The notes beneath the pieces were generated by a model. That model was not told where the DNA came from, made no database searches, and saw only the letters and a list, made by a program, of their open reading frames with translations. From an uncultured Mycoplasmatota bacterium (GTDB taxonomy: Bacteria; Bacillota_I; Bacilli_A; RF39; UBA660), in the NCBI GenBank assembly GCA_900556025.1, contig USNG01000033.1, forward strand, positions 1 to 16,359: DNA of 16,359 bases, given 5' to 3'. The position numbers were made by a program, and so were the translations under genes. This document shows, piece after piece, positions 1 to 6,635 of the stretch. The number at the start of each line of letters is the position of its first letter. The first letter of the stretch is position 1.

Positions 1-54
1 TTTCTTTGTCTCTTCATTAATTAAATACGCAATAACTTTTTAAAACACTACTTT

Positions 55-1062
55 TTATCTATTTTTTAATTTTTCTATTACATTGTGTAAGTTGTCTGCT
101 TCTATAATTTCTATATCATAATTGTGTTCTTTCTTTAATTTTACTGCTTCATCATAGTTTTCACTAGGTACGATAAATACTTTAGCTTTATTTTTTACTG
201 CTCCTTTTAATTTATATTTAACTCCATCTATACTTCCTACACTACCATCTTCATATATAACTCCAGTACCAGCTATTATATCTCCTTTTGTCAAATCAAA
301 TTCAGTAATCTTATTATATATATCTAATGCACACATAAGTCCTCTTGAAGAACCACTTTCATTATCTTTAAATATATACTTTACACTAGGGTTTGTTACT
401 ACATCTTTTAATTCAGCTAAGTACATACCAACTATTACTCTATCATTTTCTTTCTTTAAGATTGCATATGCATCTGTTTCTTTATTGTCTCTTAAAACTT
501 TAAAATTTATTTTATCATTTTCTTTATATTTAGACATTTCATTTGATAATTCTTCATAGTTATTTATTTTTATACCATTTATTTCTTTAATGACATCTCC
601 AGTTTTAATATCTGTATTAGAGTTATCATAAACAAATGTAACTGTAACATTAACATTTTTAATTTCATAATCTATATTTGCTTCATTAAAAGCAGAAATA
701 ATAGCGTCATAACTAGTTTGTCTTAAATATATTTGATTTCTTTCTACAACTTCGCTTGTACTTTCATTTTCAATTTGAGAATCTTTTACACTAACTAAAT
801 CCCATGAAGGAAGAATATATGAAAGCAATATGTTATAAATATTTCCTGCTCTAGAAGTAACATATGTTAAATTAAAACTTCCTTTACTATCATAAGAATC
901 GCTTACTTCTATTCTGTCAGTTAGATCTTCTAATCCACCTGGACTATATACATAATAATTAAAATTTATAAATAATAGAGATAATAATACTACATAAACA
1001 ATATAAAACTTATAATTTGTTTTTAATTCTTCTTTAAAATAATTTAGTATCTTTTTTATCAT
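55..1062 (-). CDS. ylbL: YlbL/SepM-like PDZ and Lon-type membrane protease
   Basis: A 335-residue membrane-anchored serine protease of the YlbL/SepM type. A short cytoplasmic N-terminus is followed by one membrane helix (about 19-36), an extracytoplasmic region, a PDZ domain (about 135-205, with the ligand-loop region TGDVIKEING at 154-163) and a C-terminal Lon-type S16 protease domain (about 210-330). The expected Ser-Lys dyad is S239 (GSSRGLM) and K284 (DGVKYKLKGA). Relatives usually have P-S-A-G around the serine; here it is S-S-R-G. The family cleaves peptides or membrane proteins outside the membrane (SepM matures a competence pheromone in streptococci); the substrate here is unknown. 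The start has an AAGG Shine-Dalgarno about 6 bases upstream. It is divergent from ylbJ, its neighbour in Bacillus too. No terminator follows the stop, so the transcript may run on past the window edge. Confidence 0.9.
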   Translation of the reverse strand: MIKKILNYFKEELKTNYKFYIVYVVLLSLLFINFNYYVYSPGGLEDLTDRIEVSDSYDSKGSFNLTYVTSRAGNIYNILLSYILPSWDLVSVKDSQIENESTSEVVERNQIYLRQTSYDAIISAFNEANIDYEIKNVNVTVTFVYDNSNTDIKTGDVIKEINGIKINNYEELSNEMSKYKENDKINFKVLRDNKETDAYAILKKENDRVIVGMYLAELKDVVTNPSVKYIFKDNESGSSRGLMCALDIYNKITEFDLTKGDIIAGTGVIYEDGSVGSIDGVKYKLKGAVKNKAKVFIVPSENYDEAVKLKKEHNYDIEIIEADNLHNVIEKLKNR

Positions 1063-1082
1063 ATTTTACCTTCCATATTAAT

Positions 1083-1091
1083 ATTATATCA
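1083..1091 (-). promoter_or_regulatory. extended -10 promoter of ylbL
   Basis: The leftward strand reads TGATATAAT, a perfect extended -10 (TGnTATAAT), with transcription expected to start near 1076, just upstream of the AAGG ribosome site of ylbL. No good -35 is visible. The 45-base divergent spacer must also hold the ylbJ start signals, which are not clear; ylbJ has only a weak AGAAGAA ribosome site. Confidence 0.55.
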
Positions 1092-1107
1092 TAAAGAAGA
1101 AATTTAT

Positions 1108-2022
1108 ATGAAAAAACTAAAATATTTATTTTTAAGCTTTATTTTGATTGTTTTTATTTTTAATATTAATATAGTTATAGAATCTACTAAGTATTCATCT
1201 ATATTGTTTTTTAATAAGATATTTATTACTATTGTACCTTTTATAATTTTATCTGATATATTAATTTATTTTGATTATCATATATTTTTAAAAAATACTA
1301 TTGGTAAATTTTTATCTAAGTTATTTAATATTGATCCTAGCACTAGCATTATATTTATATTGAGTATTTTAACTTGTTCTCCTAATAATGCAATATTTAC
1401 TAAAGATATGTTAGATAATGATGAAATAGATATTAATACAGCAAATAAGATAATGTGTTTTACTTATTTTCAATCTATTCCATTTGTTATAGGTACTATT
1501 GGTGTTAAACTATTTAAGAGTTTTAAAATTGGATTGTTTTTATATTTTATAATGTTAATTAATAATATAATGATTGGTTTATTTTTAAGACGTGAAAAGT
1601 CTAATTACGTTTTAAAAAATAATGTTAAAAATAAAAGTAGTTTTTTTGAAGTTCTTAAAAATTCTATAATGAAATCTATTAATACTTCTTTAATTATTCT
1701 TGGTAATTTAATTATATTTACTGTAATAACTAATTTGATAAAACATTACATTAATATAAATCCTTTAGTTTTGAGTATTTTAAGTGGAATACTTGAGTTA
1801 ACTAATGGTGTTGTATCTGTTAGTTCACTAGATATAACATTATATTTAAGAATAGTTTTAACAAGCTTTTTAATTAACTTTACTGGTCTTTCTATTATAT
1901 TTCAAAGTATGAGTATATTAGATAAATATAAATTGAATATAAAAAGAATACTAATTATTAAACTAGTATTCTCTATTATAAGTACTTTTATTGCTTTATT
2001 ATTAGTTCCAACATGCTGTTAA
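1108..2022 (+). CDS. ylbJ: YlbJ-like sporulation integral membrane protein
   Basis: A 304-residue polytopic membrane protein with about eight hydrophobic segments. It has the two-fold repeat of the nucleoside-transporter Gate family seen in YlbJ: a first half with P44 and S49 and the conserved loop CSPNNAIFTKDML (90-102), and a second half with GILELTNG (227-234) and FTGLSIIFQ (258-266), which match the GLFE..LG and GxSxxxQ signatures of YlbJ. Bacillus YlbJ is needed for sporulation and is about 400 residues long, so this copy is short. The molecular activity of YlbJ is not known. It is divergent from ylbL, consistent with the ylbJ-ylbL neighbourhood of Bacillus. Its last 21 bases overlap the 3' end of the convergent pilin-like gene. 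The ribosome site is weak (AGAAGAA). Confidence 0.82.
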   Translation: MKKLKYLFLSFILIVFIFNINIVIESTKYSSILFFNKIFITIVPFIILSDILIYFDYHIFLKNTIGKFLSKLFNIDPSTSIIFILSILTCSPNNAIFTKDMLDNDEIDINTANKIMCFTYFQSIPFVIGTIGVKLFKSFKIGLFLYFIMLINNIMIGLFLRREKSNYVLKNNVKNKSSFFEVLKNSIMKSINTSLIILGNLIIFTVITNLIKHYININPLVLSILSGILELTNGVVSVSSLDITLYLRIVLTSFLINFTGLSIIFQSMSILDKYKLNIKRILIIKLVFSIISTFIALLLVPTCC

Positions 2023-3039
2023 TTTTGTGTCTTTATTAAAATATGCATTTGATACTTTTATATTTCCAGATGCATCTATTATTTGATTAGTTCTACTTGA
2101 TGCACTCTTACTACATTCATTTTTATCTTCATAATATCCAGAAAAAGTCTTTCCATCCATTAAAGGAATAGTAATTTTATCTACTTGAATATCATTTCTA
2201 TCATAGTAACCACTACCAGACTTTAATATTAAATATTTGTTTCCTGGTGATGTTACACTTTTACCTGAATCTAATAATATTGTATATTCTATTCCTGGTA
2301 TTTCTATAGATGCATAATAATATACTCCACTTCTTTTAAATACGCCTATCATGTAGTGATATGATTCAGCACAGTTATTATTAAGTTTTCCTAGTGTTGT
2401 ATCAATTGATTCTTTATATGCTTGATATAATAGTTGGCCTGTAGTTGAATCGTATTTAGGATTACCATTACTATCTCTTTGAATATCTGTTACTTTGCAA
2501 GTAGGAAGAGTTTTCATATATTCAATAGTTCCGTTATCATATTTATTTATTGCGTCATAAACTGCATCTACTTTTTTTGTATTATTTGTTTTGGTTATAA
2601 CTCTTGTTAATTCTTGATCATTTAATGCTTTAAATACATCATATACTGTATATATTTTCACTAAGTCTGTAGTATCAAATAATCTTGAACATTCATTTAT
2701 TGTGTTTCCATCTGAATCTGTTGTTGTACCTAATAATTTACCCATATATGTTAAATCACAAGTATCTTTATCAGCTGCGAATGGATATTGTCTATCAGTT
2801 ATTGAATTTTTTATTTCATTTTCATCATCAGTAGATTCAACTTTATAATATTCTTTTTCTGTAGCACCCATTTTATTTATTGAATATAGAAGGTATATAT
2901 CTGAAGATTTATTATAATCTTCTTTTTCTTCTGTTCTTCTTGATATCAATGAGTATGTCAATAATAACATTGTTAGTGCTAGCATAACTACTACTAAAAC
3001 AACAACACTCTCTAAAAATACAAATCCTTCTTTTTTCAT
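2002..3039 (-). CDS. pilin-like protein with C-terminal InlB B-repeat-like domain
   Basis: A 345-residue protein. The N-terminus MKKEGFVFLE is a short prepilin leader: cleavage is expected after G5, giving F+1 and the conserved E+5 (E10), followed by a hydrophobic helix to about residue 32. A central region (40-280) with no family I recognise contains four cysteines (94, 117, 181, 223). The C-terminal 60 residues (about 286-344) resemble the Listeria-Bacteroides/InlB B-repeat module: GKTFSGYYEDKN, then IDASGNI, then an ending F.KDT.LTACW close to the usual TLYAKW. The start codon overlaps the stop of the upstream pilin-like gene by one base (TAATG), with GAGGG as ribosome site, so translation is probably coupled. 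It is likely exported and held in the membrane or built into a pseudopilus. No assembly ATPase or prepilin peptidase lies in the window. Confidence 0.7.
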   Translation of the reverse strand: MKKEGFVFLESVVVLVVVMLALTMLLLTYSLISRRTEEKEDYNKSSDIYLLYSINKMGATEKEYYKVESTDDENEIKNSITDRQYPFAADKDTCDLTYMGKLLGTTTDSDGNTINECSRLFDTTDLVKIYTVYDVFKALNDQELTRVITKTNNTKKVDAVYDAINKYDNGTIEYMKTLPTCKVTDIQRDSNGNPKYDSTTGQLLYQAYKESIDTTLGKLNNNCAESYHYMIGVFKRSGVYYYASIEIPGIEYTILLDSGKSVTSPGNKYLILKSGSGYYDRNDIQVDKITIPLMDGKTFSGYYEDKNECSKSASSRTNQIIDASGNIKVSNAYFNKDTKLTACWN

Positions 3040-4232
3040 TATTTACCCTCACTAATTATGTATGGATTGCTTGGATTTCCATCACCTTTATTTATAGATA
3101 TACTTGATTTTAATGTAACTACAGGAATTGCATAAACATTTGTAGTAGTTGGAGTTGCTGTTGATATTGTTGCTGAAGAATTAATATAGAACATTTCAGT
3201 AACGCTTGCTCTATTCATAGCCCAATAATTAAATCCTGTTTGTAAATAACATTTAACTCCTTGGCAAGCATAATAAACTTCAGGAACTGTTATTAATCCT
3301 ACTGGATAATTTAATTTCATATTTCCTTTTTCTTCATCAACTGATCCATTTGAATAATATGGACTCCAGTTATATCTATCTGTATTTTCTGTTCCAGGAC
3401 AATTAAAACTGGTTTTTAACATTGTTGTACTATTACAATAAATTGCATCTGTTACTTTGTCATTACCTACTCCAAATGTTTCTAAATACCAATTATCTAA
3501 TGACGTTTTTGCTTTTGAGCTTTCATAAACCGTTGTTGTAGTAGCATAAACAGTACTTAGATTTCTTGTGTATTTAGTTGGACAAGTTCCATTATTTGAT
3601 GCAGAAGAATAAATTAACTTTATATCTCCATTTTCAGTTGTTCTTAAAACTCTATAACAATTATCTTGGTATATTACATAATTATTATAAACATCTCCTC
3701 TAAAAAGATATATTCTATTAGACATTGCATCATTATTTTCATCAACACTATCTATATAATAAAGTCCTCTACTATCTCCATAATCTTTAGTAACTTTATC
3801 ATCTAATAAAGTACATGGAGGAATACTAACATCTTCTTGTTTTGTTGTTACATCCCACTTTGTATCATTTAAAGTATAATTATATAATACATTAGTAAGT
3901 GTTGAATCATCAGTATGTGCTACAAATGTTCCATCATCTAATTCATCTATTGACGCATTAGTTAAACTAGATATGCACATTCTAAATTGTTTTACAGAAG
4001 ATCCAGTTGTTTCTGAATCTTGTTGTGAAGTGTTATCTTCAATTATTTCACTTAATAATTTAGCTTTTGATAACTCTGAAATATTTATATCATCTTTTAT
4101 TTTATCATCTATTGCTTCTAAATATTTATTTTTAAAGCTATAACTATTTAAAACAGAAAGCATTAAAAATAGGAATAATATTAAAAATGTATATACTAAA
4201 GTCATTGATACAAAACCATTTTTATTCTTCAT
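3039..4232 (-). CDS. pilin-like protein with C-terminal lectin-like/DUF6273-type surface domain
   Basis: A 397-residue protein. I place the start at the ATG at 4232 because AAGGAG lies six bases before it; an in-frame ATG at 4268 has no ribosome site. The N-terminus MKNKNGFVSMTLVYTF resembles a prepilin leader with cleavage after G6 and F+1, but the usual glutamate at +5 is threonine. A helix runs to about residue 30. From about 178 to 393 it resembles a domain common in large surface proteins of gut Bacillota: CYRVLRTTENGDIKLIY, then LDNWY, YCN, YPVGLIT (309-315), a YWAMN motif where relatives have YWTMSP, PVVTLKSSISI (370-380), and the ending GDGNPSNPYII. I read this as a DUF6273-like, possibly C-type-lectin-fold module, by memory of the pattern only. 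It is followed by its partner gene with a one-base overlap. Confidence 0.68.
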   Translation of the reverse strand: MKNKNGFVSMTLVYTFLILFLFLMLSVLNSYSFKNKYLEAIDDKIKDDINISELSKAKLLSEIIEDNTSQQDSETTGSSVKQFRMCISSLTNASIDELDDGTFVAHTDDSTLTNVLYNYTLNDTKWDVTTKQEDVSIPPCTLLDDKVTKDYGDSRGLYYIDSVDENNDAMSNRIYLFRGDVYNNYVIYQDNCYRVLRTTENGDIKLIYSSASNNGTCPTKYTRNLSTVYATTTTVYESSKAKTSLDNWYLETFGVGNDKVTDAIYCNSTTMLKTSFNCPGTENTDRYNWSPYYSNGSVDEEKGNMKLNYPVGLITVPEVYYACQGVKCYLQTGFNYWAMNRASVTEMFYINSSATISTATPTTTNVYAIPVVTLKSSISINKGDGNPSNPYIISEGK

Positions 4233-4271
4233 ATTAAACTCCTTATTATATAGTTTATTATATAACAAAAA

Positions 4272-4301
4272 AAAATAAAAATCTACTTTGATTTTTATTT
4301 T
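4272..4301 (-). terminator. AT-rich hairpin with T tail after the small membrane protein gene
   Basis: A 12-base stem (aaaataaaaatc paired with gatttttatttt) with a 6-base loop is followed, on the leftward strand, by a run of eight or more T. The stop codon of the 144-residue gene lies in the first arm. With only one G-C pair it is weak, so partial read-through into the pilin-like genes is likely. Confidence 0.42.
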
Positions 4302-4734
4302 ACTTACATGTACAATCAGAAATACATAATTTATTAGTTATTTCTTCAAAAGCTTCTTTATTTATATCATTAGTTGATAGTTCACTTCCACTATAATGAT
4401 AATGATAAGCTGTATCAAAACAATCTAATTCAATTATTTTTCCTGTTTCTTCTACTTTAACATAGTATCCGAAGTTAGAACTTCCTTTTATTTCTAATTC
4501 TTTAGCTCCATTTTTCTTTTTACAATCTATTGAACTGTATTCTAGTGGACCTTTTGCTCCAGCCATTATATCTTTTTGATAGCTTATATTAGCAGTTGTT
4601 ACAATACTTCTACAGCTAGTTACTAAGTTTGATGAAACTATTTGACTGTCTTTTTTAATAACTAAGAAGTATATTGCTATTACTGAAGCTATTGCAAATA
4701 AAATAAATAGCCATAATACTCCATACTTTCTCAT
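4300..4734 (-). CDS. small membrane-anchored cysteine-containing protein, function unknown
   Basis: A 144-residue protein of no family I recognise. Residues 6-25 form a single N-terminal membrane helix, then a short basic stretch (KK) and an extracytoplasmic domain with six cysteines (41, 71, 105, 137, 141, 143), the last three in the tail CISDCTC. The leader MRKYG followed by hydrophobics looks a little like a prepilin leader, but there is no glutamate at +5, so I do not call it a pilin. It starts 10 bases after rpoZ with AAGGA as ribosome site, and precedes the two pilin-like genes on the same strand. It may be an accessory part of the same envelope structure. That is an inference from position only. 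Confidence 0.6.
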   Translation of the reverse strand: MRKYGVLWLFILFAIASVIAIYFLVIKKDSQIVSSNLVTSCRSIVTTANISYQKDIMAGAKGPLEYSSIDCKKKNGAKELEIKGSSNFGYYVKVEETGKIIELDCFDTAYHYHYSGSELSTNDINKEAFEEITNKLCISDCTCK

Positions 4735-4744
4735 ACTTGCATCC

Positions 4745-4945
4745 TTAATCTTCTTTTACTATTATTAATCCTTTTTCAACTTCTTCAAGTGCTCTTCCTA
4801 TTTCTTTTTTAGAAACGTATTCACTTTCTGGCATTTGAAAATGTTTGTATTCTTTCATAACTTTTGCTCTATCTGCAGCTATATGAACTAGCTTATATTT
4901 AGAGTCTACTATGTTCAATAATTTGTCTATTGAAGGATATATCAC
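4745..4945 (-). CDS. rpoZ: DNA-directed RNA polymerase omega subunit
   Basis: A 66-residue RNA polymerase omega subunit, which helps fold and hold the beta-prime subunit. The N-terminus IYPSIDKLLNIVDSKYKLV matches the Bacillus pattern (L-D-PSID-L---DSKYTLV), and the later motifs AADRAKVM and KEIGRALEEVEKGLI are family hallmarks. I choose the GTG at 4945 as start: GGGAG lies nine bases before it, and the protein then begins exactly like its relatives. The ATG at 4954 abuts that same GGGAG, leaving no spacing. In most Bacillota rpoZ follows gmk; here trmL is upstream and membrane protein genes follow, so the locus is rearranged. Confidence 0.93.
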   Translation of the reverse strand: MIYPSIDKLLNIVDSKYKLVHIAADRAKVMKEYKHFQMPESEYVSKKEIGRALEEVEKGLIIVKED

Positions 4946-4968
4946 TTTTACCATCTCCCTATATTATT

Positions 4969-4997
4969 AGTATAAGTTATAATTAATTAGTTTACAA
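4969..4997 (-). promoter_or_regulatory. sigma-A promoter of rpoZ
   Basis: On the leftward strand, TTGTAA (4997-4992) and TATACT (4974-4969) are separated by exactly 17 bases, in the only sizeable spacer upstream of rpoZ. The -35 box lies in the right arm (leftward sense) of an inverted repeat, so hairpin formation or a bound protein could affect this promoter. Confidence 0.6.
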
Positions 4998-5031
4998 ATA
5001 AATTAGTAAACTTTTGACAAAGACTTGTCAA
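4989..5031. repeat. two adjacent perfect inverted repeats between trmL and rpoZ
   Basis: AGTTTAC (4989-4995) and GTAAACT (5006-5012) form a 7-base inverted repeat with a 10-base loop. Immediately next to it, TTGACAA (5014-5020) and TTGTCAA (5025-5031) form another with a 4-base loop. Read leftward they follow the trmL stop and precede rpoZ. Neither has a clear T tail, so they may be protein-binding sites or an mRNA processing structure rather than an ordinary terminator. Confidence 0.6.
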
Positions 5032-5037
5032 TATATT

Positions 5038-5550
5038 TTATTCACTATCTTCTATAAATGTTTTGCTTTTATGTGGTTCATCAAATAATAAACCTGGATA
5101 GCCTTGTTGTCTTAATGCTTCGTAAGTCATTATTGCTACTGTATTTGATACATTTAATGCCCTTACTCCATCTGTCATAGGCATTCTCATACATCTTTCT
5201 AAATGAGGTTTTAATATATGTGGTGGAATTCCTGTGCTTTCTTTTCCAAAAACAAAATAATAATTTTTATTTGGATCACTATAATCAAAATCACTATGTG
5301 GTTTATGACCATATCTAGTTAAGAAATAAAATTCTCCATCATTCTTTTGAAAGAAATCATCTATATTTTCATATACTGTATATTCGCATTTATCAATGTA
5401 ATTTACTCCACATCTTTTAATATATTTATCTTCCAAACTAAAGCCTAATGGTTTAATTAAATGTAGTTTGCTTCCAGTAGCTACACATGTTCTCATAATA
5501 TTTCCAGTATTAGCTGGTATTTCAGGTTCAAATAAAACTATATTTATCAT
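5038..5550 (-). CDS. trmL: tRNA (cytidine/uridine-34-2'-O)-methyltransferase TrmL
   Basis: A 170-residue SPOUT-fold methyltransferase that 2'-O-methylates the wobble base 34 of certain leucine tRNAs, using S-adenosylmethionine. All three SpoU signatures are present: IPANTGNIMRT (11-21), FVFGKESTGIP (99-109) and RALNVSNTVAIMTYEALRQ (130-148), the last forming the knotted cofactor site. Length is typical (about 155-175). The start ATG has GGTGA upstream at about six bases. It stands alone: the next gene, rpoZ, has its own promoter, and the GNAT gene is divergent. Confidence 0.95.
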   Translation of the reverse strand: MINIVLFEPEIPANTGNIMRTCVATGSKLHLIKPLGFSLEDKYIKRCGVNYIDKCEYTVYENIDDFFQKNDGEFYFLTRYGHKPHSDFDYSDPNKNYYFVFGKESTGIPPHILKPHLERCMRMPMTDGVRALNVSNTVAIMTYEALRQQGYPGLLFDEPHKSKTFIEDSE

Positions 5551-5568
5551 TCTTCATCACCGATGAAT

Positions 5569-5577
5569 ATTTTAGCA
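5569..5577 (-). promoter_or_regulatory. probable extended -10 of trmL
   Basis: The leftward strand reads TGCTAAAAT, an extended -10 with one mismatch to TATAAT, about 20 bases upstream of the trmL start. No good -35 is visible. Confidence 0.42.
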
Positions 5578-5605
5578 CAATCGTAATGTAAATGAAACAA
5601 CTTTA

Positions 5606-5614
5606 TGTTATAAT
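5606..5614 (+). promoter_or_regulatory. extended -10 promoter of the GNAT gene
   Basis: TGTTATAAT is a perfect extended -10, 17 bases before the ATG at 5631. It implies an mRNA start near 5620 and a very short leader. It also supports the 5631 start, because an earlier in-frame ATG at 5592 would lie upstream of the promoter. Confidence 0.5.
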
Positions 5615-5630
5615 TTCATTGGTGAATAGT

Positions 5631-6146
5631 ATGTTGACAATTTATAAACCAGAACTTAAAGATTATTGGTATGAAAAGAAGATTAATGAAGATGCTAATT
5701 CTATGAGTTATAATGCAGGATATGATGTATCTTACTATGGTTATCATTATGATACTGGTCAAATAGATTTTCCTGAAAATAGATGGGAAGAAGTATATAA
5801 TAAGAGAAAAAATGATAATAAAAGATTCTTTGCTTATTTGAAAGATATAGATTCTAATGAATTTGTTGGATATGTTAATTATCAATATGACAATGATGAA
5901 GATAGATATGATTGTGGAATTGTGATTGAATATAATAAACGTGGACATGGTTATGCTAAAGAAGGATTAAAGTTGCTTTGTGAAGAAGCTAAAAAGAATG
6001 ATATAAAAGAATTATATGATAATTTTGAAAAAGATAGAGATGGTACTCAAGTATTTTTCAATTTAGGTTTTGAAGTTGTTGAAGAAACTAAATGGAAAAA
6101 ATTTAATAAAGATGTTGATGGAATTATTGTAAGAAAAATATTATAA
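5631..6146 (+). CDS. GNAT-family N-acetyltransferase
   Basis: A 171-residue GCN5-related acetyltransferase. The acetyl-CoA binding motif A is IVIEYNKRGHGYAKEGLKLL (97-116), with the R/Q-x-x-G-x-G/A turn RGHGYA. The preceding strand FVGYVNYQYDN and the later FFNLGFEVVEE are the usual GNAT elements. The N-terminus (LKDYWYEKKINEDANSMSYNAGY) is rich in tyrosine and acidic residues and probably forms the acceptor site; the substrate is unknown. I choose the ATG at 5631: GGTGA precedes it with normal spacing and a promoter lies just upstream, whereas an in-frame ATG at 5592 has no ribosome site. It is a single-gene transcript between a divergent trmL and a strong terminator. Confidence 0.85.
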   Translation: MLTIYKPELKDYWYEKKINEDANSMSYNAGYDVSYYGYHYDTGQIDFPENRWEEVYNKRKNDNKRFFAYLKDIDSNEFVGYVNYQYDNDEDRYDCGIVIEYNKRGHGYAKEGLKLLCEEAKKNDIKELYDNFEKDRDGTQVFFNLGFEVVEETKWKKFNKDVDGIIVRKIL

Positions 6147-6175
6147 AAAAATTATTGTTTTTGACAATAATTTTT
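6147..6175 (+). terminator. intrinsic terminator after the GNAT gene
   Basis: A perfect 12-base stem (aaaaattattgt with acaataattttt) and a 5-base loop (TTTTG) directly after the GNAT stop, ending in a T run. It lies between convergent transcripts and the A/T-flanked stem may stop transcription from both sides. Confidence 0.8.
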
Positions 6176-6206
6176 ATTTGGTTTATTTTTTTAATTGTGA
6201 GAATAT

Positions 6207-6389
6207 TTAGTCCTTTAACTCAAAAGTATATATGTTTCCACTATCCATAGTTGGTGTAGTTAATTTTAATTTTTTACCTTTTTCTATTTCAAAGACGGTT
6301 ACTTTTGTACGTAAATCAATTGATCCATCATCATTCGAGCTCATGGGTTCACTAGTTTTAATCATAATATAATCTTTGCCTAATTCCAT
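6207..6389 (-). CDS. small hypothetical protein, translationally coupled
   Basis: A 60-residue soluble protein of no family I recognise: an acidic N-terminal half (SSNDDGSIDLRTK) and a beta-rich second half (KVTVFEIEKGKKLKLTTPTMDSGNIYTFELKD). There is no ribosome site before its ATG, which lies inside the last codons of the gene upstream (10-base overlap), so it should be made by coupled re-initiation. It is the last gene of the ASCH-DUF402-Nudix operon. It could also be an overlapping ORF that is little translated; the charge pattern favours a real protein. Confidence 0.5.
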   Translation of the reverse strand: MELGKDYIMIKTSEPMSSNDDGSIDLRTKVTVFEIEKGKKLKLTTPTMDSGNIYTFELKD

Positions 6390-6601
6390 AACAATAAATG
6401 AAAAAAATCTATTTCTGCTTTTGATACTGGAACAATTTCATTATTATACTCTACACTGCCACTCGTATGAGCAATTACTGTTTTTAATATTGTTTCCCAA
6501 TGAAACATATTTCTTAAGTCGTCAAATTCTACAACCTCAATATTAGGCTTATAATCTCTACTCCAACCACTCCACGAACTTTTTTCAACTATTAACTTCA
6601 T
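6380..6601 (-). CDS. small hypothetical protein in ASCH-DUF402-Nudix operon
   Basis: A 73-residue soluble protein of no family I recognise. I place the start at the ATG at 6601, preceded by AAGGG with seven bases of spacing; an in-frame ATG at 6625 has no ribosome site. Visible features are a tryptophan-rich start (KSSWSGWSRDY), a central stretch VVEFDDLRNMFHWETILKT and a conserved-looking end (IVPVSKAEIDFFHLLLW). No membrane helix or signal peptide. It follows the Nudix gene by about 34 bases on the same strand and shares its last 10 bases with the next small gene. Confidence 0.55.
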   Translation of the reverse strand: MKLIVEKSSWSGWSRDYKPNIEVVEFDDLRNMFHWETILKTVIAHTSGSVEYNNEIVPVSKAEIDFFHLLLWN

Positions 6602-6635
6602 ATACTTTCCCTTACATTTTTGCATAAGTTTTTAT

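Noticed and set aside
1..54. Start of another leftward gene (MKRQR... from base 17)
   Set aside because: Only five codons are visible and there is no ribosome site before the ATG.
3039..3700. Lectin-like domain as the variable target of a diversity-generating retroelement
   Set aside because: No reverse transcriptase, template repeat or Avd gene is in the window; the resemblance to a C-type-lectin fold alone is not enough.
5554..5566. Short palindrome TCATC-ACC-GATGA upstream of trmL
   Set aside because: Five-base arms that include the ribosome site; expected by chance in this composition.
5616..5948. A 110-residue open frame antisense to the GNAT gene
   Set aside because: It is almost all Ile, Phe and Ser, has no ribosome site, and lies opposite a gene with a clear acetyl-CoA motif.
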